DNA from: Oasisia sp. SBJ-2009
Taxonomy: Eukaryota > Annelida > Polychaeta > Sabellida > Siboglinidae
Length of the DNA: 64,000 nt
Direction: 5' to 3'
NCBI GenBank assembly: GCA_964017155.1
Contig: OZ024863.1
Coordinates: 45,831,864-45,895,863, forward strand
The notes below the pieces were generated by a model. That model saw nothing but the letters and a program-made list of their open reading frames with translations, had not been told where the DNA came from and did not search any database. Made by a program: the position numbers and the translations under genes. Shown here one piece after another: positions 1 to 13,210 of the stretch. Each line of letters begins with the position of its first letter. Positions within the stretch are counted from its first letter, which is position 1.

Positions 1-283
1 CCATGAATGTCTGAGTATCATCACCGTGGCGAACAAGACCGAGATTGCGATTGCGAGAAACACGATTAAGAGGGATGTTGCTCTCAGAGGGACTTGTCTT
101 ATCAATGCAATGTAACAGAAATAACATTTGGAAATAGTTTGTCATATCACAACGTTAACTGGAGGACACAATTAAGTAAGTACGGAAAGAATGAAGGAAA
201 GAACGACGGAAGAACGGAAGTAGCAAATAATTAAGATCAATCAATCTCCACCTCACCTTCGCCCTCTGCCTCGTCCTCAGTCT
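1..283. other. non-repetitive flank, nothing recognised
   Basis: I see no gene, RNA or element here. The last 100 bases become purine-rich and then pyrimidine-rich, leading into the array that starts near 284. Confidence 0.5.
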
Positions 284-920
284 ATGTTTCCCCTACCCTC
301 TCCCTCTCTCCCTCCCTCTCTACCTCCCTCTCTCCCTCTCTCCCTCCCTCCCTCCCTCTCTTCCTCCTCTCCATCTCTTCCACTCTTCCTCTCTTCCTCA
401 CTCCCTAACTACCCCACTCCCTCTCTCACTCTCTCTCACTCTCTCTCCTCTGCCTCAATCCTCCCTCCATTTTCCTCTCTTCCTCTCTCTCCTCTCTCCT
501 CTCTCCTCTCTCCTCTCTCCTCTCTCCTCTCTCCTCTCTCCTCTCTCCTCTCTCCTCTCTCCTCTCTCCTCTCTCCTCTCTCCTCCCCCTCCCCCTCCCC
601 CTCCCCCTCCCCCTGCCCCTCCCCCTCCCCCTCCCCCTCCCCCTCCCCCTCCCCCTCCCCCTCCCCCTCCCCCTCCCCCTCCCCCTCCCCCTCCCCCTCC
701 CCCTCCCCCCTCCCCCTCCCCCTCCCCCTCCCCCTCCCCCTCCCCCTCCCCCTCCCCCTCCCCCTCCCCCTCCCCCTCCCCCTCCCCCTCCCCCTCCCCC
801 TCCCCCTCCCCCGTCCCCCGTCCCCCGTCCCCCGTCCCCCGTCCCCCGTCCCCCGTCCCCCGTCCCCCGTCCCCCGTCCCCCGTCCCCCGTCCCCCGTCC
901 CCCGTCCCCCGTCCCCCGTC

Positions 921-989
<69 letters not shown>

Positions 990-1355
990 CTCTCCTCTCT
1001 CCTCTCTCCTCTCTCCTCTCTCCTCTCTCCTCTCTCCTCTCTCCTCTCTCCTCTCTCCTCTCTCCTCTCTCCTCTCTCCTCTCTCCTCTCTCCTCTCTCC
1101 TCTCTCCTCTCTCCTCTCTCCTCTCTCCTCTCTCCTCTCTCCTCTCTCCTCTCTCCTCTCTCCTCTCTCCTCTCTCCTCTCTCCTCTCTCCTCTCTCCTC
1201 TCTCCTCTCTCCTCTCTCCTCTCTCCTCTCTCCTCTCTCCTCTCTCCTCTCTCCTCTCTCCTCTCTCCTCTCTCCATCTTCCTTTCTCCCTCTCTCTCCC
1301 TCCCTCTCCCTCCCTCTCCATCCCTCCTTCCACCTCCTTCCCCTTCCTCCCGCCA
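284..1355. repeat. 1.1-kb polypyrimidine mosaic tandem array
   Basis: The plus strand is almost pure C and T for about 1.07 kb. Blocks in order are: irregular CT/CCT (284-483), a 7-mer CTCTCTC (about 484-583), a 6-mer CCCCCT (about 584-810), a 7-mer CCCCGTC (about 811-917), a 7-mer CTGTCTC (about 918-988), CTCTCTC again (about 989-1276), then irregular CT. The same 7-mer therefore flanks a core of related variants. The minus strand has runs of GGGGGA, able to form G-quadruplexes, and the whole tract is a mirror-type purine/pyrimidine duplex. Long ORFs on both strands here are repeat translations. Confidence 0.97.
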
Positions 1356-1990
1356 TCTAGCTCTTTAAGTGCGCATAATCGACCCGACAAACTCGTGTGC
1401 AGGCCGGCGCCTCCGGAGGCAAACCATAATTTCGTAATGCTTAGGCACAGATCTACGCTGCTCAATCTCGTCACGAAATGTTATTGACGAGAGCCACAGC
1501 GGTTGTCAGAGACCTCGGCCGGCTGTCAGCAGGAAATGTCGTCCATGTCATCGCTGATGCGATTTTAATGACCGAACGAAAGACACGACAAGGAACGCTT
1601 TTGCATCGCGGCAACCGACGGGGTATAACTCCGCACGCACTCGGAGGAGACAGGCTGACTCGTGACGTCACGGGAGGAAGTCGCACCGAGACAGGTGTGC
1701 CGTTGTTTATGACGCCATAATGGGTAACTAATCAACATTTCGGACCCGTTTTTATTGGCGCCAAATCAGGCAATATTTGACAAACGTCAAACGCAAACGC
1801 CTAATCACCAATTTGGCGATAAGCCTCTCGTAAATAAGCGCACATGTTAGATTTCATCCTTAAACGCATTGTAAGCCAATAATGCGCAGAATAAATATCA
1901 ATAAAAAAAACATTATGGTGTGAGTGCGTGCGTGCGTGGCTGAGTGTGACTAGGTGTTCGCGTGCGTGTGTGAGTACGTACGTGCGGACG

Positions 1991-1994
<4 letters not shown>
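1356..1994. other. CpG-containing unique region
   Basis: No gene is supported. The 1390-1710 part is richer in CpG than its surroundings and contains a full CRE-like TGACGTCA near 1665-1672 next to a TGACTCG half-site. Short overlapping ORFs on both strands show no recognisable domain. Confidence 0.4.
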
Positions 1995-2070
<76 letters not shown>

Positions 2071-2100
2071 CGTGCGTGCGTGCGTGCGTGCGTGCGTGTG
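1995..2100. repeat. (TG)n then (TGCG)n microsatellite
   Basis: About 36 TG units are followed by about eight TGCG units. The polymer switches from TG to TGCG at about 2067. Confidence 0.97.
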
Positions 2101-4310
2101 AGTGTCCGTGCGTGTTACATATTCAACCCTTAAGAGTGTTTCTTTCGGGGTTTCTCTCTCCGTATTTCAGGTCAGATCTGACGGCGCGTGTTGCTTAATT
2201 CGGAGGAACATGGCATAAGCTATCTAGTATCAAAGGATATCTTAATTATGGGTCTTACAGAGTAAGTTTTCTTAATTTAGACGTGATCCTACGGCTTTAG
2301 TTGTATCGTGGTCGGAGTGGAGAGGTTTTAGTAGAACTACTCAATTGACGTCACATGAACATGTTCCAGCGCGTCAACAGCATCTGTCACTGGCCCATTT
2401 CATTCGAGTTTTCGGCTAAAGAAAAATATGTTGTTTAATATTTTTTGACATATGCTATACAAAACGATTTGTCATTCATCACAAAACAGATATTCAATAA
2501 ATGTTTCGTTTTAATAACGCACTAACTCGCTTTCACATTCCCAGCCTCTCAGTTTCACTAGGACGTCTACTCTTATCCTTTCCTGTTTTCTTTTTCTTTA
2601 TAGTTTGCTTTCCAGTTCTAATGTCAGACATAATTTCCGTTGGTTGGTTGTGTCCTATGGGTTTAAGGATACTAACATAGTATGCCTGATTAAAAGCAGT
2701 ATGATATATCAATACGCCAACGAACAGGCAATACGACACTGATTGGTAACATATCGAGCATTTCGATCATGCGGTGTTAATGAATGCCCGTACGAATCAG
2801 ATGTATTTCGGAGGACTTCTAAAGTCGCTAAGGCGTGACAACACTATAAGACAATGAAGCTTAGTACGCCAAAACAAGAGGGTCGTGTTGCTGGTGGCCA
2901 CATGAATAGCATTAATGCCCACGCACAAACTCTTCAGAGGGTATGCGACACAGTATCTAGAACTCATAACGTCATCATCGGAATCTGAACAAGACACTAA
3001 CGCAAAGATGCCTGCGTCCAGTCTGCAGATTAGCCTTCTCGTGACATAACACCGCCATTACGTTAACGAGTATGACGCAAGACGATGTTGCAAAATTGCA
3101 TAGGTCTCCTCTTATCACAAAATCTGTCATAAACCGAGGCCTTGCAAGCGTTAAGGCAACCTTGCACATACGTGTTCTAAACCCAAGGAGTGAAATATTA
3201 TTAGCGGAATTGGCGTCATTTCGTCCCATTTTCCGTCTTAACTGCAAGAACTGCTTTCGTCGTGGTTGATACCAAAGAACAATTTCACGAGCTTCAAGAT
3301 AGGGAAACAGTTATCTTGAAGCTTGCGTCCAATAAGCCTGGTGCTAATTATAGCAATGTATTGAATATACAAATTTTCGAAAACGCAACTTCCAAATCAT
3401 TAATAATGTTTGGGGCGTATTCAATTCAGTTACATTTAGAACATTCCATTACAAATGAAGCATTAATCAGGTACGTTTAACTTTCATCTTTAAATTACAA
3501 AAATAAAACTAGCAGGGGTGATAACTAACTATATTTGAACAGCAGTAACATTTCAACCTTCTTCCGTTCGGCCAGTTCAACATCTACATATATGACGTAC
3601 ATTCGACCAATATACATCCTCATATATATCCTAATAATTATATAGCACTGACCCTACGCCGACCAGACTGATTGATGGCCTCGCTGACCGTTTACTCTTT
3701 ATCTGGACATTGCAAATTCACCAATTTGCTTTAATTGCTGCTTAAAACGGCCGACTCGCAAACACAAGTAGCCGCTGATGCAGCGAAGGATTTACACTAG
3801 AAAGACGCCGACAATCCGCAGGACAAAGACACCAAACCGACTCCTTGGTCTGAACACGACGCTGTCTAAATGGTGAAATTATACTAATGTTGTTCTGTTG
3901 ACAACGGGGCAACCGTGAAACACGGTCATTTGTCATCAGATGTAATAACGGCGAGACGCCGCATCGTATCGTTTGTCAAGCGCCATTCTTACGTTGTAAT
4001 CTTTTTGATCGATTTGTGTCCCCGCCTGAGACGTTTGTGACCGGAGAGTTGTGATGTTATTAACAGCCACTGAGCGCGTTGAAAGCGGGTCTGGTACGTA
4101 TCGATAAACCACGTTGCCTGCGTGTGCTACCTGGCAGGTAATCGAAAGACAAACGATCTCCTTTGTGGACGGAAGAGAGATGGACACGAAAATAGCAAAG
4201 AAAAGTAATGGTTACATTATATGATACGTTCAGGTGCAACGCCATTCATATACAAAATTATGTTTGTACTGATAACAATAAATCGATGTAACGCAGTATA
4301 TCTATAAGCA
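2101..4310. other. no gene recognised
   Basis: AT-rich unique sequence with ORFs below 100 codons in several frames and none with a recognisable domain or splice context. Confidence 0.5.
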
Positions 4311-4346
4311 CGCATGTACGCACGCATGCACGCACGCACGCATAGG

Positions 4347-4405
<59 letters not shown>
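4311..4405. repeat. (CACG)n then (CA)n microsatellite
   Basis: Degenerate CACG/CATG tetramers lead into about 28 CA units. This is the same CACG-CA association as the arrays at 2.0 kb, 37.3 kb and 45.3 kb. Confidence 0.95.
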
Positions 4406-4407
<2 letters not shown>

Positions 4408-7400
4408 TGATATCCTAGTGGACATAATTTGCTGCCTAGAGATATAGATATCGATAAGTACAAAAAGAAGTTGCTACGCGTTAACGCTACTTTTCCAAAT
4501 ACCAGTAATATCGGCCAAACGTTTTCGTCCTTTCGTTTTCGTTGAGATACCTGGCCATAAGACAAAGAGGCTTTCTTCCACGTTTGGTAGAATATTCAGG
4601 TCAGTAGCGTAGTTGACAAGAAGGAGGCTGCGTATTTCTACAATCACAGCAGGTTCCCCAAAACCTACCACACGTCGCTCGAGGCTGCAACCCCCAAGTG
4701 CGCCATCCCACATAAGACCACCAACTGCTCAACCAATGAGGCTCCCAGGTCCCACCAGACACCAACACAAACCCAGAGAGGTTCTTAAAATGCACCCTCC
4801 TTGGGCCATCTAACTGCAAATCCCAGGCTGCAACAAGTTATGATACCTCCAAGGCTCCAACTGCACCCCAGTTAAGAACCCCAAATTAATTCCCAACTAC
4901 GCCCCCTTGAGACTTCCGAACGCATCACTTGAAGTTTCCACATAATGTCACTAATATAATGCGTTAAAATTGGCATGCGATCAAACGCTATATCCACCGT
5001 TGCTTGCAAACGCTATATCCACCTTTAGGCGTACAATTTCCCGAATCAATGGTTGAGTTGTTTTTAAGAAAAAGCAAGACAACGCACGCCATAAAATAAC
5101 CAGGCACGTTGCATACTGAAACAGAGGCTTTCCAATTGGATGGGCGACAGAACAGTAGCATTGTTTCGTGTTACGCAAATGACTCCCCTCTTGAATGATC
5201 GAATTTCGGTTGTCGGCGTGTTGTGGTCGTTCATGCGTAGCCGTCTCAAAGAGGTTTATGTGAACGCTGAGGGGCAAGTATCTTACTGCTAGAGACAATC
5301 CGTGCCTATGACTGTGGCTGTTTAAGACAGGTAGTCGCCCACGAGAGATATCCAATACATATTATATTATGAATACACAAGACGAACATAAACAAAGTAA
5401 GATATGTCACCAATCGCCTTTGATTGCACTGTTAACAGGCGCTTACCGTTAGCATCTAAGCTTGTTATTGTATGGCGTAATTTAACAAGACGTGCAGGTT
5501 TAGCGCGGCAATGTCCTACATAACTTCCGGTGCCGTCAGTACGTTCGCTGCAGGCACTATCTTTTAATTGCTCAATGACGTAACTAACGGCATGGTGGCA
5601 TCATGTTTACGAAACTAAACAATCGCTTCACGGCTATTTTTATCCGATGCGGACGCCATCCAATAGATGTAGGCGTCGGCAAAATTGCAGGTATTTAGTA
5701 AGCCGCAGATTATCAACACATTTACACCGTTTTCTTCATTATTGGAAATGGTCGGAGGATCTCAACAGGAGATGGAATGTCCTGTAGACTTTTCGAATTT
5801 GGCGTGCCGATGCATCTATTTGAATATGCCCTCTATACCTTTAGAATGTGTAAATTACAAGAAGGTAATTTCATTTCAAATTTTTTTTTCATTGTTATTA
5901 CTTTGAGTTTATATTTGTATGTCCACGGATTTCACTGAAAGTGAAAGCATCACCATATATTCCACAAATGATTCTTTCGTGAGTAGCAGATGCAGAGGTT
6001 TTGTTTGTGGCTGTTCAGATATAATCTTACAATGCAACACAACAATGTTTTAAAATAAATTTGTATCATCATATAATATAATTGCATGTACAGAGTCTCT
6101 ATATACGCAGCAATACATGAGAACGTTGTGATCATACAATGTTGATATGATACATATGATGTAGAACACTTCATGGTTAGGGGCTTTGTAAATAATCCAA
6201 AAGAATGGATGTGGGTGGGTGGCTGGGTGGCTGGGTGGCTGGGTGAAAGGCCCATTTGGAATTTCAAAATTGGAAAAACACGTGTTAGTACTTCGCAATG
6301 AACATAAAATGTGGATATATTTTGATTTTTGTGTACATGTTTAGCTGTGCCTATAAACGCATGTTTTGTTTAGATACTTAACCGGCTATAATTCACTGAC
6401 TTGGTTTATATAGAAGTATATATAAACCTTAAATTACTTGACCAACTCCGTCCCTTGAAGACATATACACGCCAATTTATCACACTAATTTATTGGCTTT
6501 CATTTTTGGGATCATGAGTGGATGGGAGGCATCGGTCCTATGAATTATTTTTTGATTATTTATTTATTTGCAAAGCCTACAACCGTGCTATTATGATTTA
6601 CTACAATATTGAATTAAGCACACATTGTAAACTCTACATAATGCTGTTTGGCCAAGCTGTAGGCCAGATCTCACGTCACGAATAATATTTCATTGTCATT
6701 GCTAACGCAGTATTCATTAAGAAAAATGTGTATAACGTGATAGGAATAAAAGCACTTCTGAGGTAGATATTAGTATTCTCGTGAGTATGGAATTCATGAT
6801 GTTCTCATCAATATTAATATGAACGAAGTACGTGGTTGCACTTAAACTTCTCACAAAGCCTTTACGCAATGTCCTTGATCGACATTAATTTAGCAAGATT
6901 AATTTCTTCATGCGGCTTTACCAGTTTTCCCTGTTCACCAAATGCACACGTGGTGACCAAAAATCTGTTTTAATCTAAGATGGTTTATTTATATTAACGA
7001 TATATCAGCATACCATATTCAATAATAATAATAATAATAACAAATGGTAGCTCAGTTCGTTTGACATATTTAATTTGTAACTACTCTTTTGGACCTGACT
7101 GGTTTACAACTCTGTAATGTTATAAAGTTAGGTTTAAATCTCTCATTGAAAGGAAACCTCCACCCAAACGTCCTATTCTGCTAACTAAAGCTTTGTCAAA
7201 ATTTCTATATGGCAAGCAAATGTCACAAAATATTCTTCAAACCCGTACAAGGAATGGCGCCAACGTCCATATGTTCAGTCAGGCTACGTCTTGTGGCCAC
7301 AGAGATGTATGCAATTGCATTGGTTTTCGACGTAAAATGCACTGTACTTTTTTTTGCTCTGAGCAAACGACGTTAAACACTGGCCAATGAGAACTGGAGG

Positions 7401-7785
7401 TTGTACAATCAATGCAATTGCATGACACGCGCGGCAGCATGTGAAACGGGGCAAAAAGCTTCAATCGGTGGATCCGAAACACGCTGACTTCGGTCAGTGA
7501 GGCGTTACCAATAGGAACGCTCATATTTCCAACGATTAAAGCGGTATACGGTGACCCACAAAGACATGTCCAAGGTGACGGTGATATCAAGTGGAGAAAC
7601 GTGAGACCTTATTGAACGCCTTCGCGTACAAGAAATCTGATCGCGAGGAAAATCCGGAGCAATACTATAGTTCAAAGTGATAGGTTATACAGCATAACGA
7701 TAGAAGATGAGAAGTATATTCCAAAGCTGAGATTATACAGAATAACCACAGTGTTTCATTACGATGAAATTAATATTCCATGGCC
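4406..7785. other. no gene recognised; minor short repeats
   Basis: Nothing gene-like is firmly supported. A GGGTGGCT-type short tandem repeat lies at about 6208-6243 and an ATA run at 7021-7040. An open stretch at 5685-5850, followed by AAG|GTAATT, could be an exon but has no recognisable domain. Confidence 0.45.
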
Positions 7786-8164
<379 letters not shown>

Positions 8165-8754
8165 CGATAGGATGAATATCAAAGTAAACATTAATATTAT
8201 AAACAATATAATTTAAAAGTGTTTGCTCCACTTTAAATTGAGATTTCTTTATATTTACTTGATAATTGAAGATGTTGACTTAATCTATATGAACATTCGT
8301 TTAAATAATCAATAATTAATTTAAATATATATACCACACACAAGTTTGATCAAAACAAGTTATTGGTAAATCTCACGCGTACTCAAATCTTGCCGAAATT
8401 GTGCAAGACTACGGGATTCTATAAGTGCGGAAACGCGTACGGATGCGGTATGTTGAATATCTCTGACTGACGTCACGGTTGGAAATTTCCTCTCCGCTTG
8501 ACAAAACTCCACCCAATATACTTCTTAAATTAATTTCCATAACTTTTGTCGGCGCTCCCGTAGAGGACACGGACGTATGTTGTGTGCAATAACGTGCAGA
8601 CCTACACGATGTTGACATCGACCTATTTCATTGAAGACAGCTGTTGCTAACCGGACATTCAACAACAGTTTGGCAATAAATCGCTCCACAGAATACATTC
8701 TTATCCTTGTTTACGCCCGTAAGATGCTATTATGTTGGTAAACAGCGACATAAA
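8165..8754. other. no gene recognised
   Basis: AT-rich sequence without supported features. A CpG-richer stretch at 8390-8620 contains a CTGACGTCACGG CRE-like site near 8467. Confidence 0.4.
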
Positions 8755-9242
8755 ACAAGAATAATGTCCTCCATTGGCCTTTATTTATACCCTATAATTA
8801 AAAATTTCGCGCACATTTTTATTAGGTCAATGAACTTCAGGCGCACAGGTTACGAAATATCGCACGAGCAATTCAATTAATTAATATTAGAACAATGATA
8901 CTACAAACAACGCCAATCTTCGCATGGTGTGCCTGTTGATTGACTGACCGTTTGATCTTTTCAGATACAAATCAAGTCCGAGTGAAGTTATTGTAATACA
9001 AGAATAATATCCCCATTAGCCATTATTCATATTTATAATAAAAAGTATCGCGCACATGTTTATTAGGTTAATGAACTCCAACAGCACAGGTATGTCAAAT
9101 AACGCAAGATCCATTCAATTAATTAATATTAATACAATGATACCGGAAACAACGTCAATATTCGCAAGCCCGTGTATGTTGATTGACTGGCCGTGCTGGT
9201 CTCGTCAGATACAAATTGATTCCGAGTGAAGTTTTTGTATAA
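8755..9242. repeat. two-copy tandem duplication, 243-bp unit
   Basis: Copy 1 (8755-8997) and copy 2 (8998-9242) align along their whole length. Both begin ACAAGAATAAT, share TTCAATTAATTAATATTA, GATTGACTG and CCGAGTGAAGTT, and diverge by many substitutions. The unit has no ORF and no tRNA-like head. Confidence 0.9.
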
Positions 9243-10284
9243 CATGGTATACCTGACACTCAGTCAACGTACCGCGCACGAAAAAACACAGGTGTAATCG
9301 ATTTAACCGTTAAGAGAACAAGGCTAAGGTTCGAGTCTTTGCAAACTCGCGCCAGTTGATTGAATGAACGTCCCCAGAACGTGGGATCGTTGCACGTACG
9401 AAGACGCATCGGTTCCGGGGAAGTTGTTTGATAACATGCATCATACTTCATCAACGTCCCGAGCGTGTTTGCCGCAGTCTCAACAACTATTGACGAATCC
9501 ATCGCCTGAACTACTTCGCGTAGCGACAAGGTTCGTTAAACTTACAAAATGGATGCCGCAAATGTGCAGCTGTTGGTTCTACATCGGATATAGTGTGCAT
9601 AGTTTTCTCCAAGTGTTGTTATGTGTGAGATAAATATACGGCAATGTTTGCTTGAGTGACAATTGAGCGTTGGGAAAGTTGTAAGGAAATTACGAACATA
9701 GACAATTTGGTAAATAGGCAAGGCTTGATGACTATCAATAGAAAATATGTCGCTTTTGGGGTTTCGTTTACACGTGATATGCTTGCAAGTTAAAATACGT
9801 TTCAATACGGCTGTATAGTAAGACGATGACTATAACACACAACACGTATCATGCAGAAATGATTACTATAATGGAAGCACAAATAAATCTACTGTAGGCC
9901 CTAATATAAACTTCACGATAATGTGCAAATATAGAGTTTACCAAAAGAGCTCCATGTCGAGATATTTCAGGTTTACGTCCGCCTACTCTGCAGAGTTGTG
10001 GTCAACCTTAAGACAGAACATATTTTAATTTCACCAAGCTTTGTTTCGCACAATACGATGTAGAAAGTGTAAGTGTTGTATATTGTCAAAATGTTAATCC
10101 AATAAAATGTATTCCTTTCTTTCCAAACGATGTTTAACTCAACTTCGCTGGGATGAATTCAGCCAAACTTATGCTAGTTATTATATGCTAGTACTCACAG
10201 AGGCTCTGTTTTTGTTTCAAACGTTATCGCGCAGCCCAGCCTCTGTGGTCCCTCTTTGGAAACAGATCAAGTGATGAAACCAAT
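9243..10284. other. no gene recognised
   Basis: Overlapping ORFs of 87-89 codons on opposite strands (9260-9805) show no domain. An isolated Pol III B-box-like GGTTCGAGTCT occurs near 9329 without an A box. Confidence 0.4.
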
Positions 10285-10454
10285 ATGGAAGAAGACGATG
10301 ACGTCGTAGTCTCGCCTAGCCGACTCTCGCTTGGCTGCGGGACGTCGACGAGAAGATCGTCTGGTGAACCTTACGTAATGCCACTGCTCGAGTCAAAGCC
10401 AGCCGTGGTCGAACACCGACGCAGCCGTCAGATGGCGGCACTGGATTTCTTCAG
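10285..10454 (+). CDS. possible coding exon, acidic/Ser-rich N-terminus
   Basis: An ATG opens a frame starting MEEDDDVVVSPSRLSL and running to FFR at a CAG|GTTTAC donor-like site. The 170 bases are clearly more CpG-rich than the AT-rich flanks. The peptide is acidic at its start, then Ser/Arg-rich, with no domain I recognise. Without the splice, the frame closes about 10 codons later. The CAG at 10452-10454 follows CTGGATTTCTT, so it could also be an acceptor. No partner exon was found, so this stays a compositional guess. Confidence 0.25.
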
Positions 10455-11139
10455 GTTTACGTGTATAAAAAATATATCATTATAGTATATATAGCATATA
10501 TAGTATGCATGTTTTTGATAACGAAATAATATTTTTTATATCTATACACAAAATAAGACGTACAAAATAAAAAATCGAGACGAAAAACTAAAACGTTCAT
10601 TTTTTATGTGACATGCTTCAATATAAGTTTCATTTTGAATAGATTTCAAGTATAATATTATCTGACAAAAAGTGAATGCTTATTAATTTGTTATTTCAAA
10701 CTTGGCCTGAGAGCCAATCATTGTTTCTACCCTATTCTGCGGTAAAGCCTCCCTGGCGGTCAAAAACACACAGCATAACTTCCAGACGGTAACGAATGGT
10801 TACAAAATGGAATTACAAGGATTCTTGTCGCGGTCTTTAATAGCTCAACGCGGCCATCGAGTATTTGGAACATAAACTACACTACATGCTCAAAAATGTA
10901 GTCGACACACGCGAAGGTTCATGTCGTTGCGGTGGTTACCTTTGCGGTAAATGCCAGTGAATTCTGTAGCCAAACAACCAACATTTGTCTTAACGCCAAG
11001 AAAAACAAGAAAGGAAAAGATTAATCAGGCTAACTAAGTATGTTGACTGAACGGTGTATATAAATATTCTGGCTGCGTAGACGTACGCATGCATTCGATG
11101 ACTAATTGTACCGATAACGATACCTGACTGAAAAGTCAT

Positions 11140-11375
11140 AGAACTAGTTGAGCGCAGTGGCATAGTATTTACGGCATCGAACTACATACCATTCGAGATT
11201 TTCCGAGTTCGAAACCTTTAGTGGCCGTTTCGAACCTTGGGCAAGTTCGTTGACTCGATGACGGTTCATTTGACTTTGCTGTATGAATGAGTACAATGGT
11301 GATTGTGTAGCTAAAGCACTCCGGCAGTATGAATGGGTACCGGGTGATACATAAGAAGTTACCTGAAAGTTCATC
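11140..11375 (+). mobile_element. tRNA-derived SINE copy 1
   Basis: An A-box-like TGGCATAGTAT at 11158-11168 and a B-box-like AGTTCGAAACC at 11206-11216 have tRNA-like spacing. The body shares AACCTTGGGCAAG and GCTGTATGAATGAGTAC with the copy at 36.7 kb. An internal partial duplication repeats GTATGAATGGGTACC. The 3' tail is missing or degraded. Confidence 0.75.
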
Positions 11376-12283
11376 GTTCGTATCTATTAAATATTTGGTG
11401 TTCGTCTATTAGACTTGGCCCCCCTTCACTTTTCGAAATTTAGCTGAACTATTCTTGCGTTAGAGTAGCGTGCCCCGGTTGTTCAGAAGTTACGTCGCCC
11501 CAATTATGTTTAAGGAACTAACTCCATTCCCTCTCTGTTCTTCCGTTGTGTCAAACGAACAAAAAGAGCATGAATAATTGTTCATGGTGAAATTGTGAAC
11601 GTTACCATAATGCCGTGAACTATTTTGAGCAGTTCCTTCTTACACTGGTCGTTTCCGATGACACCGTGTGGTTTTGCAGCATTATATAGATGTTTATTTT
11701 AAAAGAAAATCGTCAAACATGTATTTTATCGTGGCATACTAATTATTGTACATAATTATTAAACTGTGAAGTGAAACTATGACGTGATTAGTTCTATGGA
11801 ACGGTGACTTGGTGTGTGAAATGTTTAAGTTCATAAGATACGCCACAAACTCACACGTTTATCATTAGCAACAAGAAAACATTGCTTATTGTGTTTGTCT
11901 ATGGCGTTTTATTAGTCTATTTTAATGCATGCTTCTAATAGATTCCATGACGTTTTCTTTGACTAATAGTTTCGCTTTTCATTCAGTTTCAACACAATAC
12001 GATCCTCTTTTCCTTTGTAGTTTTTTTTTATTACTCCAACCGTGCAACACCATGATGGAAAGGTGTTTGTTGAGTTTATTTACGGCATTTAAATTGTCTT
12101 GCAAACAGCATCTAAAAGTACTTTTTGGGAACGGGATTACCGCCTTATAGTATAGTGTTCACTACAAGCGAAAGATGAGCGTCTTGATCATAGATCTGTT
12201 GGTTACCCTGTCAAAAAGGTGTCGCACCGACATAGTTAGAATAAATAAAATAGTTCTACAATAAACAGTACCTTGATGTCCAA
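11376..12283. other. no gene recognised
   Basis: AT-rich unique sequence. The ORF at 11929-12150 is Phe/Leu-rich with no start context or domain. Confidence 0.45.
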
Positions 12284-12700
12284 TGCAACGTGACTTTGCC
12301 GTGACAACACCGCGTCTTATCACTTCCTTCACCTCGTCTCGCTGTCACCGTCTCTGCCGGTCGCCGTTCCCGAAGACACGCAGCCTCTGATCGATCGATG
12401 AACAACCGCCGGCCACTCACCACTCACGCCACCACGCGAACCCACCCAAGTGCCCACTGTCACAGTTGTCGTAACCACGCGCGCGCACGCGCAAACACAC
12501 GCGCACTCGCCATCGCAAACCGTTTTCTTCACGCGTGGTTGTCGTTTCCGGTGAGCTACGCCGCATTTGCAAACAACTGCGACGGCGAATTATCTCGGCA
12601 ATTGTTTCGATTGTTTTGCGAGACCGAAATAGGCGGCAGACTGCGAAAAGACCGCAACGAGCTGAGGAGTGAGGCTAATAATATTTCCAAGTAGCGATGA
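12284..12700. promoter_or_regulatory. CpG-dense island, candidate promoter
   Basis: About 400 bases are dense in CpG (CGCGCGCGCACGCGC near 12480) inside AT-rich DNA. ORFs of 67-98 codons overlap on both strands, as expected from composition alone. No TATA box or exon could be tied to it. It resembles the CpG-rich blocks at 18.5 and 42.3 kb, the latter of which looks like a first exon. Confidence 0.35.
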
Positions 12701-13011
12701 GAATCAGACGTGCCGGTTTCATTTTGCTAACTGCGGGAACCTCAGGCGGTGTCGCCGTAATGATCAATTAGCGTCAGTTGACATTGTGTTGTCCGCTGTG
12801 TGTGATGCAACGTGGACAATTTCAAGGGCCCGCCTGACCTTAGCCAACACGTCTTGTAGGCCATTCTATAAATGCGGGGACTATCTAACGCACGTTAGAT
12901 GTCTGCATGTGTTGTGGACATATGACTTTCAATTATGTCATTTTGCATAATATGTCAACTGTCACACACGCAAGAACCCATACTTAATGCTTAAACACAT
13001 ATACATACATA

Positions 13012-13120
13012 GGCACGCACACGCACACGCACATCACACCCATCACACCCACCACCCACCCACACCCACACCCACACCCACACCCACCCACACCCACACC
13101 CACCCACACCCACACACCCA

Positions 13121-13208
<88 letters not shown>
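13012..13208. repeat. (CCCACA)n / (CA)n compound array
   Basis: Irregular CATCACACC and CCCACA/CCCAC units (13012-13125) pass into pure CA (about 13126-13208), then AATTGCAATTGCAATT. ORFs here are repeat translations. Confidence 0.95.

Positions 13209-13210
<2 letters not shown>

Noticed and set aside
284..1474. ORFs of 283-358 codons on both strands
   Set aside because: They are Ser/Pro/Leu or Gly/Arg/Glu translations of a simple array, open in all frames because the repeat units contain no stop.
4613..4930. C-rich segment with repeated GGCTGCAAC words, possible old minisatellite
   Set aside because: Units cannot be aligned to a consistent period by eye.
5685..5850. Possible LRR N-cap exon (MECPVDFSNLACRCIYLN)
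   Set aside because: Cysteine spacing does not fit an LRRNT module and the splice context is weak.
9329..9339. Isolated B box GGTTCGAGTCT
   Set aside because: No A box at tRNA distance and no SINE body follows.
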